Assembly (NCBI GenBank): GCA_028532985.1
Contig: JANCIK010000004.1
Span: 1,736,001 to 1,800,000 of the forward strand
Source of the DNA: Stropharia rugosoannulata
Taxonomy: Eukaryota > Basidiomycota > Agaricomycetes > Agaricales > Strophariaceae
Direction of reading: 5' to 3'
DNA: 64,000 nt
Positions 23,648 to 33,646 of this stretch are shown in pieces (the first letter of the stretch is position 1; each line of letters opens with the position of its first letter). The notes under the pieces were generated by a model. The model ran no database searches, was not told the origin of the DNA, and worked only from the letters and a program-made list of their open reading frames with translations. Both the position numbers and the translations under genes were made by a program.

Positions 23648-26603
23648 CTAAAGGGTCAAAACCTGTTGGACATGGAGACCCTCGTCTGCGCTAACAGTGA
23701 CTTCCTTGCCCTCCTTCGTCTTTTGCACGGTTATCTTCCCGGCTATGCCAGTCCCAACGCCGGATGGAATATTGACAACTACCTCGCCCTCCAATTGATA
23801 TGCCCTGACCTCCAACTCCTTTGTGTAGTCGTAATCAGGACGAAGCGAGGTCTCTGGTCCTAGGACCAGGACGGACCCAGGCCGGACCCACACCGGAAGT
23901 TCATCGATGGGTACGTGCTCGCGCACCCACTGCGGCCCCGTGAGCACCCTTTCAGGGTGGAAGAAGCAAGTCCATGTCCCCTTGGGCAAATAGTACTCAG
24001 TTTCCTCTCCGAGTGGCACGAATACGGGCGCAATCAGCAAGTTCGGGCCTGTAGAACAAACATCATTCGATCACAGCACACATAAATGATCAATCAGCAT
24101 ATCATCTTTCGAGCCAAAACCGACTGCGCAGACCTAGCATGTATTGCCTGTCCAGATGATGCACGGTGCGGTCTTCTGGAAATTCGAGGAACATGGCGCG
24201 CATCACCGGGTGGCCTTTGACATTTGCGTCGATAGACTACACATGTGACATTAGGTCCGCAGTCCGTAGCATATGCAAGGTCGACTTACGAGGTTATACA
24301 GGTAGGGCATCAAGCGATGCTTAGCATTGACAAATTTCGCCATAGTTTTGGCCGCATCTTCTCCATAGTTCCAGGGGACGCGGTACGAAGACGAGCCATG
24401 CAGCCGCGAGTGCGAGGAGAAGAGACCGAATGCAACCCAGCGTTGGTATATCTCCGGAGGTGGGTGCCCCTGTCCATGATGTAAGACCAGACCTGAACTA
24501 CGCACAGGTATGAAAGCTTGCCTCGAAGCCGCCTATGTCATGCGACGCGTATCCGAAACCCGAGACAGTCAGAGATAGGGCTCCCCGCATGGCTTCTCCC
24601 ATGGCTTCCCATGTCGACTCACAGTCGCCTCCCCAGTGCACGGGGAAGCTACGCCGTTTCAGCTGTTATTCACGCCTCTTTAATTATGATCTCACCGTTG
24701 GCCCCCAACAGTCGCAGCTCTTGCGAATACTACGGCTTCACCGACGCCGAATCTTTCTTTGAGGAGATTGAATACCATCTCGTTGTAAATTACCGAAAAG
24801 GTGTTGTGCATCTTCATAGCGTCGGCTCCGTTGTGGAACAAAACAGAGGCATGAGGAATTCGCTCCCCAAAGTCAGTCTATAAAATGTAAGTCGAGTTTC
24901 TGGCGTCAACGTTGTGTCTTACTTTAAAAGCATCGACTCCCAAGTCAAGGAGAGCCGTGAGCTTTTTGCAGTACCAGTCTCTAGCAGCGGGGTTCGTCAC
25001 GTCAACGATAGCGAGCCCCGGTTGCCACAGGTCCCACCTGATATATCAGACTTGCTAAAATGTACTTTCACTAGACTTACTGCCATGGCGTGCCATCTTT
25101 TCTCTTGATAAAGTAACCTCCCTTGACACCTTCCTTGAAAATCGGAGACAGCTGTGAAATATACGGATTGACTGAAGCAAAGATTAGAGTCGGTATAGGA
25201 GATATGACAAAAACCCACTCCAGACACAAATTTTCACGCCGTATTTTTCCTTGATACCCGACAAGTATGCTTTGGGATCAGGGAAATTGTCAGGATCGAA
25301 CGTGAACGAACACCTATGGAAAATTAGTAATACGACACTGTCGGTTGAAGGCAGACTTGCCACTCGTACTGCTTCATCCAGAAGCAATCGAGGTGGAACA
25401 CGCGTACTGGGCAGTTGCGGTCTTGCATCCCTTGAAGGAACCCGGAGACTGTCTCGCTGGAATAAGACGTGAGGAAGGAGGTCGACAACCATAGGCCGTA
25501 GGTCCAGCTGGGCAGAATCCTACAAACGACTAGGTGAGTAACGATACGAAGCGGGTGCTAAGACCATACGCAGGCCGTCCCGTCATTCTGGTGTAACGCT
25601 CAAGTATCTGGTTTAACACCACAGTCAGGAGTTGGAGAAATATAAGAAGATAACTAGCTTACTTCCAACGGAGTGGCACCGTAAATGATAAAGTATTCCA
25701 AAGAAGTATCCGCAACCGATATGCCGACTCTACTGACCTTTTCAGAGCCAATTTCCAGCTCTACCTCGCCCGGATGGTTAATGAAGACACCGTAGTTCCT
25801 ATTGGTGATGTAGAAAGGAACACATTTGTATGCTTGGTCGCTCGAGGTGCCCCCGTCCTGGTTCCATATCCGCACGGTTTGACCTTGAGGGCGCGTTAAC
25901 TAATGTTTTATTTACCCCCGCAGAGCGGTACTTGCCATTTTTCACAAACGGCCCAAACTGCTCGCCGAGCCCGTATATCAGCTCTCCGGGCGAGATGTTG
26001 AGTTCGGAATTGAGGTAGCGGACGACAGGCGGGAGCGGCTCGGGGTGCGGATTGGAGACGGGATCCTGCGCGGTGCACGAGCTGTGCGACGCGCTCAGCG
26101 TTGTCCACACACCCGGCACCTGGTACACAGCCTGGTGCTTGGCCCCGGACTCGGTCAGCGTGCGCGTCGGGGACTTGAATGTGATCGTGTATGGGTTCGC
26201 TCTGATCTCTGCTGTTAGCGCGCCGGATTTGAGAACGTGCGTGTGCTCGTCTGCTTTGCTGAGGTTTGCGTCCGGGATGGGGCCGTCATCTGGGAAGAGC
26301 TGGATCAGGTTTGGCTTGTCTTCGCCGACGACGTGCTCCAGCTTGACCCCGATTACGCCTTGCGTGGGGGAGTGGACGCGGACGCTGAGAACGGGACCTG
26401 GAAATTCACTAGATTTAGAAGCTATTTCTTTATCGCTGACGAGGTGAAAACTGACCCCCAAGGGTATCTCCCCTGTGTCTAATGGGGCGCGTGGCGACTT
26501 GCAGATCATATCCCGTCGCATCGCTCTTCACGTCGACGACCTGTAGACCGTAGAATGGTTTAACGCCGTTTTTGAGCAGCCAAAAGCCGTCGTTGAACTT
26601 CAT
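23648..26603 (-). CDS. Glycoside hydrolase family 31, alpha-xylosidase-like
   Basis: Probably cleaves alpha-xylosides from xyloglucan oligosaccharides, or a related alpha-glucoside. The N-terminal exon [19 protein letters not shown] and [16 protein letters not shown] match fungal/bacterial YicI-type alpha-xylosidases. Then come [54 protein letters not shown], the nucleophile region [18 protein letters not shown] (about 24830-24885; Asp of TDFGE), [19 protein letters not shown] (acid/base Asp of GGD) and [15 protein letters not shown]. The distal beta domain ends VQQVLTL. No signal peptide, so it is likely intracellular. About ten introns. The choice of xylosidase over glucosidase rests on N-terminal resemblance. 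Confidence 0.92.
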
Positions 26604-27388
26604 CGCAGCAGAAGCTTACGAAGAATACAAGCAGGGGCACCACGTAGCTCAAGACCCAGTGCTTTTAGCTGAATTGCATTTGCATGCCTTCTCAAGTGCG
26701 CTCCGCCCCGCATGCTTCTTGGTCACATTAAGGTAGTCGCAGTCCTCGTTCTGGGCAAGCGGTCCGCAGAGATGCTCCGAGGTACGTCCGCTGCCAGGCG
26801 GAGGACTGATGAGGGACATTACTTCACAAGAGACGGAGGTTCTGCTATCAGGTGATAATGCATTCTGCGAAACGAATTGGGAAAAGGGAGTAGAATTGGG
26901 TCGGGCAACGAGGTGCCTTGGAGGTGCCGGTGGAAGCTAAACCTCAGCGGATGCGGTATGCACAGACGCGACGATAGGGCTGTATGCAAGGACTGTGTGT
27001 CGCAATGTAGACTGTAGTTCAGGCCACATTGCATGTTAGAAAGGACAGTCTCTTTCATAGTCGAAATAAACAGGATGACGCAGTGTTGTAGGTTCGCCTC
27101 ACACCTCACACTGAGTATGTCTTCTCAATTACGAGTCTTGACCAAGCCTTGACTCTTCCCATGGAAATAGTTTACAGATTTAGCGGGGAAGTATGCTTCC
27201 GAAGGAGATCATCCATGGATATAGGCGATATTAGTTCTCTTATGCATGATTTACTTGAAGAACATGATGGAAACAGCGCAATTGTTGAGAAGTGGTTGCT
27301 TCCAACCAAGTTTGCAGAACATTTAGAGGTCATTGCAGTCATGACGTGCACTTGGCATTATAAATAAAATAAAATGTTCCATGTCAAC
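26604..27388. other. Intergenic, about 785 bp, upstream of GH31
   Basis: Contains the GH31 promoter and possibly nothing else. A 72-codon plus-strand frame at 27149-27367 (MTLPMEIVYRFSGEV...) has no family I recognise. Confidence 0.4.
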
Positions 27389-27496
27389 GGGGGCATAGCT
27401 CAGCTGGGAGAGCAGTAGACTGAAGTTGTGAGTTCGAACCCGTTCGAACACAGTTTCGTATTCTAAAGGTCCTGTGTTCGATCCACGGTGCCCCCA
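27389..27496 (+). tRNA. tRNA-Phe (anticodon GAA) with a 35-nt intron
   Basis: Acceptor stem GGGGGCA/TGCCCCC pairs at all seven positions (27389-27395 with 27489-27495), followed by discriminator A. The D arm is GCTC-AGCTGGGA-GAGC. The anticodon arm is GTAGA-CTGAAG with anticodon GAA at 27422-27424 and an intron 27426-27460 directly after position 37, the normal place. The arm closes with TCTAA (first pair G-A mismatched). The T arm is CTGTG-TTCGATC-CACGG. The exons total exactly 73 nt. A T-run follows at 27497, a likely Pol III terminator. The intron itself contains GTTCGAACC, a B-box match. Confidence 0.88.
27426..27460 (+). other. tRNA-Phe intron with internal B-box-like palindromes
   Basis: 35 nt, AT-balanced, containing GTTCGAAC twice (27432-27439 and 27442-27449). 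The first, extended to GTTCGAACC, fits the Pol III B-box consensus GWTCRANNC. Confidence 0.7.
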
Positions 27497-28349
27497 TTTT
27501 TATATCATTTTTGAAGAGACTTTTTGAAAATGTTAATGAAGGGACTCGGGAGTCTAGACTCTAAAGAGTCCTTGAAGTTGGTTTCTCTTTGACAAAGGAT
27601 TATCTCCACTTTTAAGTTTTTAGCCAGACTTGTGGAAAGGTCAGTTTCCTGTGTTCGATCCATCAACGATCTGAGGAGGATCTTGGAAGTTGGGAGGATC
27701 CAACCATCCAACATGATCCATGCCATTCCCTTTTAACTTTTGCTCTAAAACATTGTTTGGCTTGTTTTCATTTGCTTCTATCGAGATTCTTATAATTCAC
27801 CATTGATTCACCGTGGCCTAGTTAAGTTGCCTGAGAATGAACGAAGGCTGAGCAGGCCAGCAAATGGCCAGTCACAACGATTGGGTTGTGATTGGGTGAT
27901 GATACTAATAATTAAATGATAATATTCTTTGCTCGTCGACTGTGGTTCTCGCATCCTTGCTTCGCGGAAAACAATGAGCGTCCTGGGTAGTAGCATTTGA
28001 CTAGCGTTCACGCTGAGCAAGCGGCGTCTCGCTTTCCTCGCCGTGAACCCCATAGCTCCGGAGTCCGCACCCGAACTTTTAATATGTTACTAAATTTATG
28101 GGACTGTCCTGTTCAAGTCCTGTTTGTGTCCAGTGTTCGATTCGCATCCCCTGTCTGCTTTCCCCCCCCCCCCCCCCAATTTGAGCTATCAAACCTTTCC
28201 TTTGCCACTTGTTTTTATTTACTTTCATCCGGCTTCTTATCAATCACCAAGGTGAGTTACTTTGTATTTTTCGAATGGTATACGACGATTCCGTTACTAA
28301 ATGCTATCGTCATTTCCCGTTGTGAAGAGACCTTACATAGATAGCTAGA
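27497..28349. other. Intergenic with a poly-C tract and a probable 5'-leader intron
   Basis: No gene supported. A run of 16 C lies at 28162-28177. A perfect fungal donor (AAG|GTGAGT, intron from 28252) with acceptor ending about 28340 suggests a spliced 5' leader for the dehydratase gene that starts at 28350. A T-arm-like piece (ctgtgttcgatcca) near 27649 may be a tRNA relic. Confidence 0.45.
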
Positions 28350-29675
28350 ATGCATACCGGAAAAGATCTGTGGCAGAAAACACCTTTAATCTACTCAAAC
28401 CGTCTATCTGAGATAACTGGATGTGACGTTTATCTTAAACTCGAGGTGAGCCGTAGATCAGATTATGTGTCGCGCGTACAACTGACACTACGACCACAGA
28501 ATCTGCATCCGTCCTACTCATTCAAATACAGGGGAATATCCCATTTCATACGCATCGCGGCTGAAGAACGAGGCGGTTCTGTGCATTTTGTTATAGCCTC
28601 TGGAGGCAACGCGGGTCTGGCTGCAGCGTCAGCTGCGCGATCCTTTGGCCTTAAATGCACCGTTTTCATTCCCGATGGCGTTGCCAGAAGTACTTTAGAA
28701 TTGCTAAAGCGAGAGGGAGCTGAAGTCATCGTAGGAGGGAAACAATACTCTGAAGCATTGCAAGCTGCGGCAGAGATGGTCTCTGCTGAGAAGAATGCGT
28801 GAGTGAGATAAACTACAGATGTACTTAGTTTCTGACATTATGTCAGCGTTATGGTTCCTGCATACGACAATTCTATAGTGTGGAAGGGGCATGGCTCAAT
28901 GATACATGAAATCAAAGAGCAGCTTCCCGAAGAACCTCGTGCTATATTTTGCAGTGTTGGCGGAGCTGGTCTACTTGGTGGCTTAATAGTGGGCTGCGAA
29001 TCTGTAGGATGGAATCATGGTAAGTTGAATCCACATGTGTATATCGGTTGAGATAAATGGTTTTAGTACCAATCGTCGGACTTGAAACGATGGGCACCGA
29101 TTGTTTTTACAGGTCGATGTCACTTAATAAAGGACGTTTCAACAGCACGAAGAAGGTTTTGCCTACCAATGTAGACCTTGTATATAACGAAGCCCACTCG
29201 GTATATCTGGCGCACTTCCGTTCATTTTCTTCACGCGCATCTGGATCTCTCGGAGCGTCCGAACCTTCCGCAGAAGTGGTCAAAATGGCTCTTGGGAGAG
29301 CAGGCGGTGTCAAGACAGCGAGTATTCCCGATGAAATGAGTATGCAAGCACTCATAGCGTTTGCAGGTAAGTTCAGCACGTCACAGTTGCGAGACGAAAG
29401 GCTAATGTCTTCAAGACGATCATAAGTTCCTCGTAGAGCTGGCATGCTCGACAACCCTTGCGGCTGGCTATAATCCAGCACTGCTCGAAAGACTAGTGGA
29501 CACCACCCCGAAGGATAACAAGCGGCCGCTACTTGTGTTCGTTGTGTGCGGAGGTTTCAAAGTGGACTTGGACGTAGTCGCTGAGTATAAGAAATGGCTG
29601 GTTCAAGAGACTGGGAGCAATGAGGAATGGACCGTAGAAGATGATAATGGCATATTATTCAAGTTTAGGAAGTAG
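28350..29675 (+). CDS. PLP-dependent L-serine/L-threonine dehydratase
   Basis: Deaminates serine or threonine to the 2-oxo acid and ammonia in the cytosol. The product opens MHTGKDLWQKTPLIYSNRLS, then the PLP-lysine segment HPSYSFKYRGISHF (Lys of FKYRG), VIASGGNAGLAAASAARSFG, FIPDGVARSTLELLKREGAE, VPAYDNSIVWKGHGSMIHEI and the phosphate-binding loop CSVGGAGLLGGLI. It ends with CGGFKVDLDVVAEYKKW and LFKFRK. These match catabolic serine dehydratases of the CHA1/SDS type. Four or five introns. Stop TAG at 29673-29675. Serine versus threonine preference cannot be decided from sequence. Confidence 0.93.
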
Positions 29676-29841
29676 AAACTTCGAGGATTTTCGACCGCTG
29701 CAGATAGCTGCGTCGGTGTCCTTTCATAATTAGAGCATTTGTTGACCATAGAAATATAGTATACTGCAAAGTCATATCAAACCATATTGTGGGGCGTAAA
29801 GAAGGGTGACGGACCAGTTCGTTCTGGTAGTATTAAAGCTT

Positions 29842-30218
29842 TCAGCTCGATTTTTGTTCTTCAAGTTCTCTCTGAGCTCTCCTGGCTAACCGCTCGGCTT
29901 TGATTCTAGCCAATTCTTCTCGAATTGCCGACTGTTCTTTGGGGATGTGCTGTATTACGAGTTCAACTTCAGAGCTATTGAAACAGTAAAGCAAATTCAA
30001 ATACCTGGTCTGGACGACTAAGAGAAGGGAAAAGCTTGTCGCGATACTGGTTAACGCGAAGTTAGCAGTCAACGAGCATGCCATCAAAATGTTATTATTG
30101 AACGCACTGGGACTACCGTGCTCTTGTACCATTCAGGATCGCCAAAATGGATTAGAGCAGCAATTGGAACAAAGAGGTATATGGAGAACTTGAAGATTTC
30201 GAGGTTTGGGCCGCCCAT
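29842..30218 (-). CDS. PET100: Cytochrome c oxidase assembly protein PET100 homologue
   Basis: A small mitochondrial inner-membrane protein that joins complex IV intermediates. Three exons: MGGPNLEIFKFSIYLFVPIA and ALIHFGDPEWYKSTVVP; YRDKLFPSLSRPDQ; HIPKEQSAIREELARIKAER to the end at QKSS. MGGPNLExFKFxxYLFxP plus one membrane segment and (H/Y)-GDPxWY are the PET100 signature, and the charged C-terminal helix fits the family. About 82 residues, as usual. The intron after VVP runs gtgcgt...aaccag. The short frames that span this locus in other phases are shadows. Confidence 0.92.
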
Positions 30219-30695
30219 TGTGGAAGAAGTCAGCTGCGACTTCGCCTTCTTCATTCGGTGCGCTTACTACTTTCTTCGGATTAACCCGCGCATTACCCGT
30301 TATGGTAGGTGATACCGTCATGGAATCTATTCCAGTTCTTTCTCCACTGACCCTCACTTGCGTATGTACTCCACTATCTCAAATACGCGTAGTTTCGTCT
30401 ACAATCACCGAAGAAACACTTTTGCTGGATCTACACTTGGACACACAAGCTTCCAGTATGGCTTGGCAGTGTGTTGAAGGCCGCAAGCGACCTATATCAG
30501 CCTACATCCCATTCCTCAACCGATCAGACAATGTTGTGGGCAGTACTCTGCTGCGTCCACAAATAGTACATATTCCGCAGACTTGGGTGACATCACTACG
30601 GCATCACTGGGACCATTTAAGTGGGCTCCTATGTTGAACGATATAAAAGCACCCCTTTGTCACGGTGGATTTCCTCGACATCCAAACCCACAGAA
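30219..30695. other. Divergent region between PET100 and glutamate decarboxylase
   Basis: 477 bp. An open plus-strand frame (30206-30637, about 140 codons) crosses it but overlaps the PET100 start in antisense and has no recognisable domain; I treat it as non-coding. The decarboxylase TATA box lies at its right end. Confidence 0.4.
30642..30649 (+). promoter_or_regulatory. TATA box of glutamate decarboxylase gene
   Basis: TATAAAAG, 47 bp upstream of the ATG at 30696. Confidence 0.55.
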
Positions 30696-33211
30696 ATGGC
30701 ACTCTCCAAGGTCTGTACAAGAACGATTCTGCAAGCCGGAAGCTTATACCTCTCGATCTTTTAGCACGTTAACCCTGACAGAATCATTCAAGAATCGAGG
30801 GTAAGGCCCAGGCGTTAAACCATAGCACATATATGATGAGGGCTTGTCTGATTTATATATTCAGGACCACCCAGCTCACAAAAGTCATGCAACCGCGACT
30901 GTGTCATCTAGCGCGACAAACTATACATACGGGGACCGCTACGCCACAGATCCCATTCCGAAATATAGTATGGCGTCCAAGGTATGTTTTCTTTCAAAGT
31001 TTCAAAGTTCGTCTCATGAATACATTCGTCCTAGGGGATTGGTGCCGATGCTGCATACAGGCTCGTTCACGATGAACTGAGTTTAGGTACACTTTTTTTT
31101 ACCAGCATATACTCCATATACTCAACAAGTATCTCCTTCAGATGGCTCAACCATCTTGAATCTTGCTTCTTTTGTGCACACTTGGATGCCTCCTCAAGCA
31201 GATCAATTAGTTCAAGAAAACATAGCTAAGAACTTGATCGGTTAGTGAAATGTCTTTTATCTCGCTTGACATTCTCTAATATTAAGGTGCTAGATTCCGA
31301 CGAATACCCTGCTACTCGTATGCCATTTCTCCCGACGTTTATTCTGCCTAATGACCACTGACCGGGTACTTAAAGAAATCATTCATACCCGTTGTAGGCG
31401 TTCTTCATCTTGTGATCTTTATTTATGCATATGAGCCATATCTCCTATTAGGTGTTTCTATCTTAGCCGATCTATGGCATGCTCCCTCTGCAAAGCAGGC
31501 CATAGGTACCGCGACTACGGGTTCATCAGAAGCCATACAACTGGGCGGATTGGCGATGAAGAAAATATGGCAGGCTCGTCGCAAAGCGGCAGGTAAAAGC
31601 ATTCATGAACCTGGGTAATTATCCACTTGCTTTAGGTGTGTACGTTATGTTGACTTCGTACAGGCCTAACATTGTTATGGGTTCGAACGCACAAGTTGCG
31701 TTGGAGAAATTCGCCCGTTATTTCGACGTTGAATGTCGTCTTGTACCAGTGTCTGTTGAAAGTAAATACCGGCTCGACCCAAAGAAAGCAATGGAGTATA
31801 TAGATGAAAATACCATCGGCGTGTACGTCATTCTAGGCAGTAGGTGGTTCAGTCTATTGCGATGATTACTTGGTCTAATTTCTTCTAAAGGCACATACAC
31901 TGGGCACTATGAGCCAGTTAAGGAGATGTCCGATCTTTTGGACGAGTATGAGCAAAAGACTGGGATTTATGTTCCCATACACGGTCAGTACATTATTTGA
32001 TAGGGCTGTATGGTTATTGCGTATTAAACACTAGTACGTGTATGCAGTCGATGCCGCCTCAGGGGGTTTCGTTGCCCCTTTCGTCACGGTTAGTACAAAT
32101 TTCTTCATTTACTCTTCCATTCACTAAGCTGTCTCGTTACTCATAGCCAAAGCTTGTATGGGATTTCCGATTGCCTCGCGTCGTTTCTATCAATACCTCG
32201 TATGTTTTGTTTTAGCTTTTCCTTGGACACTAATTCAGAAGGCATTCCAGTGGTCACAAATTTGGTCTTAGTTATGTCGGCGTCGGTTGGGTCGTCTGGA
32301 GGGACAAAGCACACCTTCCGAAAGACCTCATTTTTGAGCTCCATTATCTAGGCTCTGTTGAATATTCCTTCTCGTTGAATTTCTCCCGTCCGGCAGCCCC
32401 TATTATAGCTCAATATTTCAATTTCTTGCACCTAGGATTCGAAGGTTATCGGCAAGTTGGGCTTGCTGATCTCAAGAACGCCAGGTTCTTCAGCCGCGCA
32501 ATTGAAAAGACAGGCTATTTCACAGTCCTCAGCGACATTCATCGTGCCTTCGGTGCCGGTAAACAGGAGGGCATTGATTCCTCCAACATAGAGGTCCGCT
32601 TAACAAAAGTATTTTAATAAATCAGGAAGATGCTAACTGGTTTCTTTTTAGGATTACGAGCCAGGTTTACCTGTGGTGGCATTCCGATTTACCGACGACT
32701 TCAAAAAGAAGTATCCTGATATCCAACAAAAATGGATTCAGACGCTCTTACGCGCCAAAAGCTGGCAAGTCTTGAACTACATTGCACACGCATGATTATT
32801 TTTGATCTGACCTCTATGCTCTAGGATTGTGCCAAACTATGAGCTGCCACCGGATTTAGAGACGACGGATATTCTGAGGATTGTAGTTCGGGAGAATATG
32901 ACTGAAGGGGTAAGACAACATTTGTAGTATGATATTTTTATCCAAGCTCACGAGAGTTGCCTTCGCTAGCTTCTAGACCGACTTATTTCTGACTTGGTAA
33001 ATCTGTTCTGTATGTTCTCGGTGTTTCTTTTCACTAATCATGAACGAAGATCGAGGTGACGGAGCAACTAATCACCTCTGGCTCTGCAATGCATGCCCTG
33101 GCCGTCCTAGGCGAGTTCCAACAATCCAAAAAGCACGAGCACAAGCAGCACAGCAGGCTCGAAGAGGGAGAAGGCAGTTCGCCGAGTGGGACGTACTCGC
33201 GAACTTGTTGA
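30696..33211 (+). CDS. GAD1: Glutamate decarboxylase
   Basis: PLP enzyme making GABA from glutamate in the cytosol; in yeast linked to oxidative stress tolerance. The first exon is only MALSK (15 nt), followed by [12 protein letters not shown] and [20 protein letters not shown]. Then come [72 protein letters not shown] (PLP-contacting Asp) and the lysine motif [20 protein letters not shown]. Late conserved parts include [20 protein letters not shown] and [16 protein letters not shown]. The C-terminus is His/Lys/Glu-rich ([16 protein letters not shown]). About a dozen introns. Stop TGA 33209-33211. All catalytic motifs intact. Confidence 0.96.
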
Positions 33212-33492
33212 GTGTAGAAATAAGGGAGAGTGAAATTGGACGCTGTGTCTCTGCTTTGCTTTTGCGTGTAATGTTGGCCGAGGTCGGACCCATGGACACA
33301 AATGTACTACATGCGGCTAAGGTTGCTGTTTGATATCCACACTTTGTTATATGTACGCAAAGCCAAAAAAAAAAAGTATTTACACACTAGGAGAATCTTA
33401 TAGACAATTTTTGCAAACGTCGCAAGGTTAATGCAACTTATTGCCAACAAATTAAGCAAAACTCAAGCAAAACTTGAGTGAAGTGTCAGAGA

Positions 33493-33531
33493 ACGCGACA
33501 ACAGGTACAAACAATTACCGACGCGACGCGC
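33493..33531 (+). promoter_or_regulatory. MCB-like (ACGCG) cluster upstream of the polymerase delta subunit gene
   Basis: ACGCGA at 33493-33498 and 33521-33526, and ACGCGC at 33526-33531, 115-155 bp before the start codon. In yeasts such MluI-type boxes bind MBF and give G1/S expression of DNA replication genes. Function here is inferred. The rest of 33212-33646 shows no gene. Confidence 0.5.
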
Positions 33532-33646
33532 TTCTAGTCGAGTACCGTTACAATTATGTTACATACTGCATGTTCCTTTTTACATCACCTTGACCTCTTC
33601 ACGGCTTTTTATCGCTGACGTTCAGATATCTATCTCCTCTCAAACA

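Noticed and set aside
27149..27367. A 72-codon plus-strand frame
   Set aside because: No family, no signal peptide, low evidence. Kept only as a note in the intergenic entry.
27640..27670. A T-arm-like ctgtgttcgatcca piece that might mark a second tRNA
   Set aside because: No acceptor, D or anticodon arm found at the right distance. At most a relic.
29842..30132. An unspliced minus-strand frame starting MVQEHGSPSAF
   Set aside because: It is the wrong phase through the PET100 introns; the spliced exons give the PET100 signature instead.
30206..30637. A 143-codon plus-strand frame between PET100 and glutamate decarboxylase
   Set aside because: Starts inside PET100 in antisense and shows no family pattern. 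The decarboxylase TATA box lies just past its end.
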